DNA of 64,000 nt from Eretmocerus hayati. Taxonomy: Eukaryota; Arthropoda; Insecta; Hymenoptera; Aphelinidae. The stretch covers positions 12,069,736 to 12,133,735 of the forward strand of contig CM056742.1 in the NCBI GenBank assembly GCA_029851415.1. Reading direction: 5' to 3'. Under the pieces are notes generated by a model, which saw only the letters and a program-made list of their open reading frames with translations, searched no databases and was not told the origin of the DNA. Positions 1 through 9,941 of this stretch are shown here, one piece after another. Position 1 is the stretch's first letter. Each line of letters opens with the position of its first letter. The translations under genes were made by a program, and so were the position numbers.

Positions 1-429
1 CACGACTCGGAAACGAAAATGTTATTTGGTATAGAAAATCCAACTTCTGCACCCATGTATCGTAATCTATCATTCTCTGATACTAATTAAACGCTCTCAG
101 GCTCTAGGTTCATACTGTTGAGCTCCTTAGAATCCATGAAAGTCATTCACAATGCTTTTTTAATAATCTTAGCGAAATAACTCACTTAGCGTTATGGCCT
201 CTCTCGCTACCCTTCATTCTATTTGCCAATGTTCTTGATGAGTCAAAAGCCATCGAAATGTTTTTGTACCTCAAAAATAATATTGGTAGAATGATGGTCG
301 ATTGGTGGTATTGAATTAGAAATTTGAATTAACGTTATTTATGAAATTCGTAGTGATAACATTTTGTAGAACTCAACCCTTAATAATCATAACCACCCAT
401 CAGCCCAAATAGCTACCACCTATGCGCCT
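1..429. other. AT-rich intergenic sequence, nothing recognised
   Basis: No open frame of useful length, splice pair or repeat was recognised here. The right edge grades into the 10-bp minisatellite. Confidence 0.5.
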
Positions 430-1640
430 ACCATCCCAGATCTTCCCAAAACGTAGCAGACCATATCTGATCATACCAGACCATTCTAGACCATTCCAGA
501 CAGCTCCAAGCGATCACAGACCGTACTAGAACGGCTCAAATCGTACCAGACCATCCTAAACCGTTTTAGAACATTCCAGACCATTCGAGAAAGAACCGGA
601 ATGTCACTCATTGTACAAGATCGTTCCCTATCGGTTTAGACCGCGCAGACCGTACTAGACCATCCCAGATCGTACTAAACCGTCCTAGACCTTTCCGGAC
701 AGTGCCAGACCGTCCCAAACCGTAATAGATCGTATCCAATGAATTCAGAACATCTTAGACAACCACAGACCGTCTTAGCCGGTACTATACCACCTCTTCA
801 CGTACCAGACTATTACTGACCGCGCCAGACCGTAGAAGAATGCCCCACATTGTACCAGACCATTCCACACAGTTCCAGATCGTGTCAGACCATACAAAAC
901 CAACCCAGATCGTTCCAAGCTGTTGCAGACGATTTCAGACTGTTCCAAAGCATCTGATACCACTCCAAACCGGTCTAGACCGTATTAGATCATCGCAAGA
1001 GGTCCCAGATTGTCCCAGATGTTTACATACAATTCCCGACCATTCCAGAACATATCAGACCATCTCTGTGCAGATCGTTCTAGAGGCTTTCAGATCGTCT
1101 CTCATCACACCGAAACGCCTCTGATTGTACTAGATTTTTCCTAACTGTCCCGGAACAGCCCAAACTGTACCAGACCGTCTCAGATCGTACCAAAGCAACC
1201 TAGACCTTTCCAAACGGTACCAGACCATCACAGACCATACCAAAATGTAAGAATTTATACCAGACTATTACCAGACCGAGGAACAACATCCTGGATCGCA
1301 CGAGATCGTTTTAGACCTTCCCAGATCATGCCAGACCGCCTGAAACCGCCCAGACTCTAACAGATCGTATCATACATGTCGTTTTCAACCATTCTACGCC
1401 GTGCCAGACCATCTCAGAACGTCTCAGACCATTCCAGATTTTTTGAGACTGAATCAAGACGTCCCATATCCGATCGTTCTGCATCATTCGTGATCGTTCC
1501 AGACCGCCCTAAACTGTTCCAGACCGGGACAAAACATCCCTTGTCGCACAATACCGTTCCATATCGCGTCTGGCCGTCCCTGACAGCACCAGACCATCCT
1601 CAATCATTCTAGCCTGTTCCAGACCGAATTGGACCATTGA
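430..1640. repeat. 10-bp minisatellite array, about 120 degenerate units
   Basis: The stretch is built from decamers of the form GTNCCAGACC. Between about 660 and 740 the units can be read off one after another without a phase change (ATCCCAGATC, GTACTAAACC, GTCCTAGACC and so on). Individual units differ at several positions, so the array is old or was never homogenised. Open frames of 60-94 codons on both strands are by-products: a 10-bp period gives a 10-residue period in any frame. No gene is called here. Confidence 0.93.
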
Positions 1641-1855
1641 TCCAACCGACCACCTACCCACAAGCCTACCCACGCCTTCACCAACCCATCGACCCATTCA
1701 TGCCCCATAGGGCCACTCATTATACTTAACCTCTTCAAAGTATGCAACCCGGTATGCGGGATCCTGACGAACAAATTTCGGTTGGATTTTTAATCAATAT
1801 AATAAGAATAGTGCTCGTAATTTTTCAATAGTTAGGTGCTTACAATATCGCAAGA

Positions 1856-1996
1856 AATAGTATTTGCACCTCGTTCATGAGGTTTCCCGCTTCCGAGCGA
1901 TTATTCTGACCTTTGCCTGCGGCTCAGGCCGAATCCAATCGCTCAGAAGCGAGCTACCATTTCATAAACTCATTGTCAGTGCGGAATGTACTATTC
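1856..1996 (+). mobile_element. Palindromic MITE-like element, copy 1
   Basis: The unit begins with AATAGTATTTGCACCTCGTT and has an imperfect inverted repeat around a GC-rich centre containing GCCTGCGGCTC. It is homologous to the reverse complement of 2504-2643, so the two copies face each other. There is no coding capacity. The superfamily was not recognised. Confidence 0.8.
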
Positions 1997-2092
1997 TTCT
2001 CCTTACCAATCCGCTACTGAATTTCGGGTGTCTGAACCCTCAGAGTACCACTTAGTCGTTGTGGAATTATAAGAACTTTTAATTCCTTAATC

Positions 2093-2224
2093 ATAGTATA
2101 TTTTGATACAAGGGCGCAAACGATGGTTTTCGCACTTCGAGTGGCTATTCCAGACCCGAGCCGCAGGCGAGGGTTTAGATAGTCACGAGAAAGCGAAAAG
2201 TTGCGCCCGAGTATCGTACTATGT
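2093..2224. mobile_element. Palindromic MITE-like element with GATACAAGGGCG ends
   Basis: The left end TTGATACAAGGGCGCAA (2103-2119) is mirrored by TTGCGCCCGAGTATCG (2200-2216). The centre carries GAGCCGCAGGCGAGGG, shared in either orientation with the neighbouring elements. Both outer ends read ATAGTA/TACTAT. Confidence 0.8.
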
Positions 2225-2226
2225 TT

Positions 2227-2294
2227 TTCGATACACTGTGCGTAAAAGTGCACTTTGCGCACAGTTTGTCGACTTTTACTCACAGTTTATCGAA
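2227..2294. repeat. 68-bp hairpin repeat, ACTGTGCGTAAAAGT arms
   Basis: Left arm TTCGATACACTGTGCGTAAA (2227 on) matches the reverse complement of the right arm ending in CACAGTTTATCGAA, with two or three mismatches over 23 bp. A second copy lies at 3013-3084. The unit sits exactly between two larger palindromic elements. Confidence 0.8.
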
Positions 2295-2434
2295 AAGTAT
2301 AGTTAGATACACGGGCGTAAAACCTATTATTCGCATCCTCGTGATGATTCCGACCCTCGCCTGCGGCTCGGGACGGAAACCCATCACTCGGACGCGAATA
2401 AAACGTTTTACGCCCTTGTATCGAAATGTACTAT
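2295..2434. mobile_element. Palindromic MITE-like element, GATACACGGGCG ends
   Basis: The left end GATACACGGGCGTAAAAC is mirrored by GTTTTACGCCCTTGTATC near 2404-2422. The centre holds ACCCTCGCCTGCGGCTCGGG, the hallmark of this local family. It is related to 2093-2224 and 19690-19832. Confidence 0.8.
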
Positions 2435-2503
2435 TTTGATCTTCTGTGAGCACATGAAAAGTGACAAACAGTGTGCAAATGAATCATTTATGCACAGACG
2501 ATC

Positions 2504-2643
2504 AAAATAGTATATTTTGCACCAAGTTCATGAGGTTGTAGCTCGCTTCTGAGCGATTGGTTCTCGGCCCGAGCCGCAGGCGAGGGTCAAAGTGATCGCT
2601 CGAAAGCGGGGAACCTCATGAACGAGATGCAAATACTATTTTA
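2504..2643 (-). mobile_element. Palindromic MITE-like element, copy 2
   Basis: Its reverse complement aligns along its length with 1856-1996, including TTCATGAGGTT, the GC-rich centre and CAATCGCTCAGAAGCGAGCT. The homology may extend past the right edge, since TTACGAGCAC near 2650 matches GTGCTCGTAA near 1811. Confidence 0.8.
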
Positions 2644-3012
2644 TGTAATTTTACGAGCACCAAAACATCGGAGTATTGCATAAAATCTATTTTGGTATGA
2701 CGACCACGACAATTTTGACCATGAACTATGCAGTTCTGTTTTTGTTCTGATCAATACCTTCAGATCTCATATGGGACTGTTATTTACTAAAATCTTGACA
2801 TCATGAGTTGTAAGATTTGTGATAGCAGCTCAAAATCAACGCGTGTTTCCCTGAGTGGCCACTGTATTATATCGCAAGACTGGCCGACTTTTGGGGGATT
2901 CTGAAAAAGCCAGCACATCAAAACCAAGTGAAGTCGAGAGGCAAGTTTACTAATACCACTGACCACATCTTGTTCGTCTTTGGAAGACTCATTGAAAGAC
3001 CTACGATCTTCG

Positions 3013-3084
3013 TTTTTGATACACTGTGCGTAAAAGTGCACTCAGCGCACAGTTTGCCGATTTTAACTCACAGTTCATCAAAAA
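3013..3084. repeat. Second copy of the ACTGTGCGTAAAAGT hairpin
   Basis: TTTTTGATACACTGTGCGTA at the left is answered by CTCACAGTTCATCAAAAA at the right. It is followed to about 3150 by a truncated end similar to the 2295-2434 element (TTCGATACGCAAAAC, then ACCCTTACATCGAAA). Confidence 0.7.
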
Positions 3085-3238
3085 TTATTGTTCGATACGC
3101 AAAACTAGAAACTATTTCTACACCCTTACATCGAAATTTGATATTTTGAACCTCGAAATCAACTGATGTAAGAGTGCTCCAACATACAGCTATTTGAAGT
3201 ATCTATTGAACATGGGCCGTTAGTATTCAGGAGACATA

Positions 3239-4196
3239 ATATGGGGAAATCTCAGAAACTTTCAACTTTTGCTGTCACTCTTCTATAACTTGGGCGGAGC
3301 GACGGTTAATGAGGCCTAATTAGTCCAATTTTCTTCGTTCGGATGTCCTGAAAGTGGACACAAAATTTGAATCAATCCGTAGATGTGAATAGATATTAGA
3401 ACCGATCGTGTGCGAGAAAACACCGGAAAATCGACAAAATGACATGTCACTCGGATCAGCTCTCAAAATTCGTTGAGCTCTCACGGCTCTACCGTACCAC
3501 GGCAGGTTCTGTAACTTCGAAAGCATGTTTTTGATGATCCAATGTTGTGATTGTTCTTTTAAAGGGAGATGTACATCGATGTACACAGCCATGATACGTA
3601 CTGGACAGTCTGTCACTCCATTGTGATAAGAAATCCTTCCTCCTGCTCTGACGCTCATACATTTTAATAGAAGTTCAAGGGACTCTGGGATAAATCTATT
3701 AGTGTGTTTTTCACGTGAAAACGAAAAAAATGACCTCTCGTAGATCCATGTATCTCAATGGGAAAGTCAAAGAATCGCGTTAGAACCGGGAAAATTAGTG
3801 TTACTTGTGGTATATTTTCACCACCTTCCGGAGATGTTTATCTGCTAGAGCTTAGGAAGCAGCCTAAATTTGCTTGAACTTCATCCAAAAAATCCTCAGA
3901 ATATCGAATCTATTTCGCTAAACAGCAGCCGGAAAGCGATTTGAAGCAATAAACTCACAGGTGAAGGCTATATAACCTCTAAGTCATGAACAACAATGCA
4001 CCAAAAGCCGGTGAAACTCTCAATGCATTTTGAACGGACGTTTTTTAGCGTTTCTTTATAGCGGGTCCACACAAACAGTTGAGTTCCTTACATCCTCAGA
4101 GAAGCCATCTATGAAATTTCAGACATGTACATCAACTTTTGCCACTATTTCACTTTTCGAGATCAAAAGTCAAAAATTTCTGAGATTTTCCCATAT
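3239..4196. mobile_element. Possible TIR element, ATATGGG ends
   Basis: The left end ATATGGGGAAATCTCAGAAA (3239) matches the reverse complement of the right end near 4155-4196 (ATATGGGAAAATCTCAGAAA), and similarity continues for about 15 bp further in. A similar pair bounds 33094-34993. The interior has no recognisable transposase, so a non-autonomous or decayed element is likely. A 112-codon minus-strand open frame inside (3320-3658) matches nothing I know. Confidence 0.5.
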
Positions 4197-4199
4197 GCC

Positions 4200-5215
4200 T
4201 TATTGGTGGCCTGATCGACCGACATTTAGCTTTGTTTTGAATATACACTTGGCATCAATGAACACTTTCCATGCTCTTCTAATGAGTTGAATGAAAAAAT
4301 TGCAACCATTTTCGATGAGATTATTTATTAATTTTAAATCATTAACTACCGTGCAAGCTCATTTTCTAATTCGTAATTACACCAGCTCATGATAAATGTC
4401 ATGTCAAGTTAATTTCGCATCACGCTCGTACTACTGCAACGGAGTCAATACGTCTTTACAACTATTTAACCATAATCGATTTTATCAGTCATAACTCCAC
4501 AGTTGGCAAGCTTGTAAACACCAAAAAGCTCATAATCAATATAAAAACATGACTCGATCCTGATCTAAATCGATCGATACAACTCGATACACTCGTGTTA
4601 ATACCACCGAGTAAAAAATTTCCATATAACATTTCGTTGTATAATAGTCAGTAATCACGGGTCTCATAAAAAATTCTCAGATCGCGACATTTGAGTCATT
4701 CATCTGATCCTGCCACCGACTTTTTGAATGTTTAAGAATCCGAGAATCGACAACGGACAAAATATATGCAGAACAAGCACGTAGTATCTAAAAGATTAAA
4801 ACGATACAAACTCATAAAGAATCGATTTCCCCGCGGGACATTCGCAAGAGACGTATAAAAATCTTCGAAACTCAACATCATCAGTATATATACACCACCA
4901 TTCCATCATCCGGCAATCCTTCTCAACGGGATTCCACCAAATATACATTCATTTATAAGGATATAAAGAGCTCGTAAAAGGCGCCGCAATAAAGATAAAA
5001 CATTACGAGGCGCGGCGCAATCGTCTGAATGAACACATCTTGTGTCAAAGATGTAAATGTGTTGATACATAATATATCCATTACACTCTTTTTAAAAAAA
5101 TTTAGAATTATGATAAATAATGTTGCGGAACCAGTTATAACATTTTGCAACAATAATTTAGCTCATCGATAATTTTGGTAGTACAAGAAAAACCAATACA
5201 CACAAACAACTGGAT
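4200..5215. other. AT-rich sequence, nothing recognised
   Basis: No exon-like open frame with splice context, RNA gene or tandem repeat was seen. Confidence 0.5.
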
Positions 5216-5216
5216 G

Positions 5217-5217
<1 letters not shown>

Positions 5218-5247
<30 letters not shown>
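5218..5247. repeat. (GAAA)n microsatellite
   Basis: About seven uninterrupted GAAA units. This tract and the poly-C at 5409-5422 account for the long minus-strand open frames that overlap here. Confidence 0.97.
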
Positions 5248-5408
5248 CAAACCAATAGAGACGTTCGCGGTTTTAAGGTGGATGAGGCGCTGTAAGAAAA
5301 AAAAACACTTGCAAAAGGAGATCGGACTGCAAGCTGTGAAAGGGGCATCGCAAAACTTGCCCACAGTGGGAGTGTATAATAGAGAAGGGATAGGACGCAC
5401 CTGAGGAA

Positions 5409-5422
5409 CCCCCCCCCCCCCC
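5409..5422. repeat. Poly-C run
   Basis: Fourteen consecutive C, just before a GC-rich patch (GGGCCCATTGGCTGGGCCCC) that is itself an imperfect palindrome. This is a likely site of sequencing or length error. Confidence 0.95.
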
Positions 5423-5733
5423 TTGCATCGCAAAAGGTCTGGGCCCATTGGCTGGGCCCCCACTGCAGGTGGTACACACACATGCATTCAGAGTCTGGTA
5501 TAACCGCAGACGTACCACATATATGTATGATATAGAAAACCACAGAGAAAGGGTTACATGAGTCTTTTTTGCTCATTGGCCTCCCGGAACGAGCCCTTCT
5601 TGAGGCCCTATACTACATACATATATCTACACTCGAAAGGCCCCCTCCTAACTCCCCCGCAGGTATATCTATACCTGGATATTCCGGCTAAAAGATAGTG
5701 AACAGGCGATCTCTCACGAGTATCTGAATAGGC

Positions 5734-5763
5734 CGATGATGATGATGATGATGATGATGATGA
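5734..5763. repeat. (GAT)n microsatellite
   Basis: About ten GAT units. From 5500 to 6600 nothing else was recognised apart from one GAGGTTAGG motif at 5784. Confidence 0.95.
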
Positions 5764-6605
5764 GTCTATTTTCGGGGAATATTGAGGTTAGGTATAGACA
5801 GATATGTATGGACGGTTTAACTAATGCCATCGAATCGTCGGTTATGTTTTTGTAAAAGAAAGAGTATAGAGTCGATGGATCATTCCTTCACCTTTTTATA
5901 TATGGATAGATATTTTAGCTGAAGTGGCAAGATGTATGCTAATCCTTTGACACGCCTGACGATTGAGATGGATCTCTAAAAGAAGTATTTGTCTAAGATT
6001 TTGTATGTGGGATTTATCCAGTCGTCATCACTTTGTTAAAAATTTTGGGAAGCTGAGTTTGTTAGGTTGTAATCCGAGTTGGTTGAAAAGTCGATCGAGA
6101 AATGCATTGAAAGCATTCAGAAGAATTTTTAAAAGTCTGTAGAATTTGATGGATTTGTCAGTCAGACGATGGATTTGGAATTCTTAGAATTGCCAAGAAT
6201 ATTTCAATTTTTTCCAGAAGTTACGGATTTGTATGAATAGTCCAAGAACTAAAGTGAGCCGATTTTACAAATGAATGGAGCCGAATTTATTCGGATGCCT
6301 GCGACCGTGAAATTATAATTTCAACACGTTTAGGCACCTTCGAGTTTTGAGAATTCACTCTTGTTGGACTCATTCAAATAAATCGTCGGGCCCCCAGCAT
6401 ACTTTTGTTATCTTGACAATCTCTAGATCTCCTGGGATTCGAATCTGATACTCATTGGATTTCTTATTCGATTCTCATTCAAATAAATGATGAGGGATGA
6501 CGATTTGATATCAAAGCATGTAACCCCGACATTCAAAATAAACTTATAGGTTAGGGTTCGCCGCAAGGGGTCAAAATTGTATATTGTTACGATTATATCG
6601 ATCAC

Positions 6606-6866
6606 ATGGACTTACTTATTTCCTTCCAGTCAATCGTTTTATACAAGTTCACTAAAGCTGTTCAAGACTCTGAAAAGAACTTTAGACGGTGGACCAAACT
6701 CAACATTCCATTTCTAGGTAGCCAAATCAACGAGTCATCGCTTCAAGAAGGTTCCACATTCGATTTTAAAGCTGCGCGTCGATTATTTTTTCCGACGACT
6801 CATCGTGAAGCATATAATAATAACGTTGTACACACTAAAAACCAACTTAAAAAATTCGATCAATAG
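6606..6866 (+). CDS. Unrecognised 86-codon open frame
   Basis: An ATG-initiated frame of 86 codons that I cannot assign to a family. The translation is mixed and basic, with a run rich in Lys, Arg and Phe, and no signal peptide or membrane segment. A good acceptor-like tract (TTATTTCCTTCCAG, ending about 6630) lies inside the frame, so the real unit could be an exon starting there and ending at the TAG. Coding-like frames follow within 60 bases. It may be a small protein, a terminal exon or chance; codon pattern is the only support. Confidence 0.25.
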   Translation: MDLLISFQSIVLYKFTKAVQDSEKNFRRWTKLNIPFLGSQINESSLQEGSTFDFKAARRLFFPTTHREAYNNNVVHTKNQLKKFDQ

Positions 6867-6925
6867 TAGTGTCTGTGTACATGTACATGTGTATGTGTAT
6901 TTCAAAATTTGAATATTTGAGTTAA

Positions 6926-7165
6926 GGATGCAGCACGGATGATGAGTTTCAAAATGTCTTAATTAGCTGTGATGGCGCGGACGACGCGTGCGCTTTCAAG
7001 GATTCGGCACGAGCCAATATAGAAGAGACAGTAAAAGGGGATCTGAAAGAGAATTTGGATGGTGAAATAGGACGAGAAACGATGAGAGTTGATCAGGCGG
7101 CTAATGGTCAGACGAAAACTAGTCTTGAGCTGGCAAAATTGTATGTTAGGAAAGGAGTATGTGAG
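6926..7165 (+). CDS. Coding-like open segment, possible exon ending at 7156
   Basis: This frame is open for 80 codons between a TAA (6923) and a TGA (7166). It has no ATG until two thirds through, so it would be an internal exon. Codon first positions are strongly purine, mostly G, as in real genes. The product is hydrophilic, with Asp/Glu/Lys/Ala-rich stretches such as SARANIEETVKGDLKEN. A donor-like GTATGTGAGT at 7157 would end the exon in phase 0. Acceptor candidates are weak (TTAATTAG near 6967). I do not recognise the family. Reading continues in frame after the TGA for 27 codons, see the next entry. Confidence 0.4.
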
Positions 7166-7168
7166 TGA

Positions 7169-7372
7169 GAAAGAGAACTAGTCGATGAGGGGGATATAGG
7201 CGTTGGAGCCTGTGTCGCTTCGATATTACCTGAGTATAGGAAGAGGCTTTAGCGCGCGTCAACTGGAATCTGTAGCGAGCGAACGTGCAAATGACGATCT
7301 AATGGGTCAATTATTCCCCTATTCGTCAGTTCTCACGGATGCGAAAGTTGGATTGCCAGGCTTATTTGATGG
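7169..7372 (+). pseudogene. Continuation of the coding-like segment, with stop and frame change
   Basis: After the TGA at 7166 the same frame stays open to 7249 (27 codons, containing ELVDEGDIGVGACVASILPE) and again has G-rich first codon positions. An overlapping frame shifted by one base is open from 7200 to 7372 (57 codons, including GFSARQLESVASERANDDLM) and ends at a consensus donor GTGAGT at 7373. Two coding-like frames separated by a stop and a shift suggest a decayed gene. A real intron would have to be about 43 bases, shorter than usual in insects. The family is unknown. Confidence 0.35.
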
Positions 7373-7555
7373 GTGAGTTATGTGTTCAGTCTAATTGAGA
7401 GTCTTGGTGAGGTTTCGTGGATCACAAATTGAGTATTTATATTTGAGGAGTTTCGAAGATTGATTTTTAACAAAATATGAAAACTGCTTGTCTGACCTCG
7501 TCTAGCTGTTCTACTCACTTATTTAGTGTGAACCATCAATAATTATTGTGACTGA

Positions 7556-7755
7556 TGTCTGATCTTATCAGTCTTTTTCTACTTATGGATATGTCGACAT
7601 ACTTGTGTCTGATCTTATCAGGCTTTAACTACTTATGAGTGCGACGAATGATAGGGTTGTCTGACATAATACGTCTATATCTACTGATAAATTTCACTTG
7701 ACTACACTTGGTTGTCTGACCCTGGTGATCTGTGTCTACTTGACACGGATAAACA
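7556..7755. repeat. About 52-bp tandem repeat, 4 units
   Basis: Units start at 7556, 7606, 7658 and 7713 with TGTCTGA. The first two share TGTCTGATCTTATCAG followed by CTTT, a short A/C/T spacer and CTACTTATG. Units 3 and 4 are more diverged. Confidence 0.8.
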
Positions 7756-7813
7756 ATGTCATTAACGAAAGGAACTGCACTCACCTCTTTACACGTAATT
7801 CCTCAGCTATGTT

Positions 7814-8014
7814 AGGGTGATGACAGACGACGCGCTACAATGCGCTGTCGCCATGTCACGACCCAACATTTATTCCGGCAAACCCAAGCATTGATGGATT
7901 GAATTTATTTTTACATTACCAGTTATGGATTGTGAATATAATTCAAATCCATGGTTGGTTTCGCAGGAATGGATTTAGTGTCGTATCGCGTCGTAGTGCG
8001 TTGTCTGTCATCAC
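7814..8014. mobile_element. Degenerate foldback element, about 95-bp arms
   Basis: The left arm starts GGGTGATGACAGACGACGCG near 7815. Its mirror is in the right arm ending near 8013 (GTTGTCTGTCATCACCC). Pairing continues inward through ATTTATTCC and CAATCC motifs to a centre near 7913, with many mismatches. It has no coding capacity. A GTGAGT donor-like motif on the minus strand at about 7787 is probably unrelated. Confidence 0.75.
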
Positions 8015-8344
8015 CCGCAAGTACTCGAACCGATTTGTAGATGAAGTTATAATAATTGGTGGGTCAAGACCCTGTTTGTCTTTCCCTGTCCAAGTAGATG
8101 AGGATCTCGATCGAGAATCGATGCTCCACCAAATCGATACCTCGAACCGTCGACACACAAAACCTCACAATTAGAGTTCTTGTACCCTTCACATCTGTAG
8201 AGTTTTGATGAATATAATAATTTACGAAGGTTTAGGAGAGTCTTCTTGTTTTTTCCATTATTTCATCACATTTACAGAATTCCCTAATTGTTATACTGCA
8301 AAATGCTTCATCAGAGTCAGATTAGACGAATACGACGGATCAAA

Positions 8345-9013
8345 TTATCGAAAAATTGATCAACTAATCGCAATTTCGAGATATCGAAGTTTCTTTGCAA
8401 CCACTTTCGTAATTCGTTTTGCCTATCGAAAAATCGATCGACTTATCGCAAGTTCGGGATATCAAACTTTTATTATGACCAATTTCAAATTTCGTTCAGA
8501 ACATCGAAAAATCGATCGACCTATCGAAAGTTCGAGATATTGAAGTTCCATTATGACCAATTTCGAATTTTGTTTCTATGTCCGAAAAATCCACCAACCT
8601 ATCGCAAGTTCGAGATATCGACGATTCATTATGACCAATTTCGAATTTTATTCCACTATCGAATAATCGGTTAATGAATAATCGATCGATCTATCGCAAT
8701 GTCGAGATATCGAAGTCCATTATGACCCATTTTCAATTTTGTTCTTATGTCCGAAAAATCGATCGACCTATCGCAAGTTCGAGCTATTGAAGTTTCATCA
8801 TGACCAATTTCGAATTTCCTTCAAACTATCGAAAAATCGGTCGATGAATAATCGATCCACTTATCGCAATGTGAAAATATCGGAATTCCAATATGAAATT
8901 TTGAATTTTGAATTCCACTTTTGAAATTTGTCCTTATGTTCGAAAAATCGATCGACCTACCGCAATTCCAAGATATCGAAGTCTTGTTGTGATTCATTTC
9001 GATATCTCTCGAT
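8345..9013. repeat. About 78-bp tandem repeat, 8 units
   Basis: Units start at about 8347, 8424, 8503, 8581, 8658, 8749, 8828 and 8939. Each has ATCGAAAAATCGATCGA, then TATCGCAAGTTCGAGATATC, then a segment with TTATGACCAATTTCGAATTT. The units at 8658 and 8828 carry an extra GATGAATAATCG-like insertion, so a sub-family alternates with the plain form. The repeat is rich in the palindromes ATCGAT and CGATCG. Confidence 0.92.
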
Positions 9014-9165
9014 ACTCGGAGTGCCAAATTTTCATCTCTAATCATGCTCTGGAGATTCAAGGTACTAGAATCTAACTTGCCCTATTTGAATATTCTATGT
9101 CAGATCGTTAACATCCTCTCGAGGCTTTGAGCCAATTTCTTTGCCCCAACCCCGCTTTCCGAAAT

Positions 9166-9320
9166 ATGGATCGTCGAAAAATGCACGTGAGAATCGGGTC
9201 TGTACTTTTTGGCCAAGGTGAAACGAGAGTCAGAGCTGCAGTCTTGCTCGCCCTCTCACTGAGCATCGTCATACAACAGACCTCATCTCAATCTTTTCGC
9301 AGCGTCCGGCCTTTGCGCGT
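9166..9320 (+). CDS. Candidate first exon with signal-peptide-like N terminus
   Basis: From ATG 9166 the frame is open for 51 codons to a GTAAGG donor at 9321, leaving two bases (phase 2). The translation has a basic N region, then the hydrophobic run AAVLLALSLSIVI followed by QQTSSQS, which resembles a secretory signal and cleavage site. A second in-frame ATG at 9181 gives a shorter N region and could be the start used. I recognise no family. The nearest downstream acceptor (9690) does not match in phase for the longer downstream frame, so the partner exon is unknown. Without transcript data this remains a candidate. Confidence 0.35.
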
Positions 9321-9690
9321 GTAAGGAAGAGGTTATATATATAACACAAGTCCCATGCAGCATCTTTCTCTCTTATCCCTCTCGACGGAGCGAAGCAAAG
9401 CATCGAAGAACTGCCCATTGCGGTCCTCGTGCAAGCAAGCATTACTACAAGGGCCTGAAGGCTGGATGCAGCTTCTCTCGCGAGGAGAATCGCGCGATGT
9501 TGCCAGCTCTCTCTCCCTCATCATGATGCTCTCCCACCCAATCTATATATCTATATTTGTGTTGCATCCGTGTGTGTTGCTTCTTCATCCGTGTGGGTTT
9601 GTCTGCACTCTCTCACTCCATGCATCAGCAAAGTAAGAGAGCATCCCATTCTCTCATCTATATACCCTCTTTCGTCTTTTTGCCCCCCAG

Positions 9691-9941
9691 AGCTTGGAGA
9701 GCGAACAGCAGGCCACCATGGACCGTCGGATTACGCGTTGAGCTACCACGAAGCGCGCCAACCGCTTTTTGCCCAGCGAGAGATCACCACTGATGTTGCT
9801 TCTGCTACTGCAATGGAGTCTTCTGCGCATCTGAAGATATATACTCTCATTGCAAAGTTGAGCTGCCCACGAATGCCGCCATTTATATCTGCGTTCCTGA
9901 GCGTACATAACCTCCTAACCGTGTCTATGGAGCTCAATTGA
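9691..9941 (+). CDS. Candidate exon after a strong acceptor
   Basis: A long pyrimidine tract and CCCCCCAG end at 9690. The following frame (two bases, then CTT GGA GAG) is open to TGA at 9939-9941, about 82 residues. It begins LGERTAGHHGPSDYALSYHE, reads well for about 45 residues and becomes more hydrophobic near the end, so the true exon may stop earlier. It would need an upstream exon ending in phase 1. A second frame is open for about 35 codons after the same acceptor and would match the phase of the exon at 9166-9320. The function is unknown. Confidence 0.35.

Noticed and set aside
840..1697. Frames of 62-94 codons in the minisatellite, both strands
   Set aside because: Ten-residue periodicity from the 10-bp repeat; no independent coding signal.
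5163..5576. Overlapping minus-strand frames of 81-137 codons
   Set aside because: Built on the (GAAA)n tract and the poly-C run; three frames are open at once, which is a compositional effect.
7008..7021. GGATTCGGCACGAG resembling a cDNA-library EcoRI adaptor
   Set aside because: One base differs and the surrounding reading frame continues smoothly through it; chance is more likely than vector sequence.
7556..9013. Tandem arrays considered as a CRISPR
   Set aside because: Units are diverged along their full length without unique spacers, and the sequence is eukaryotic.
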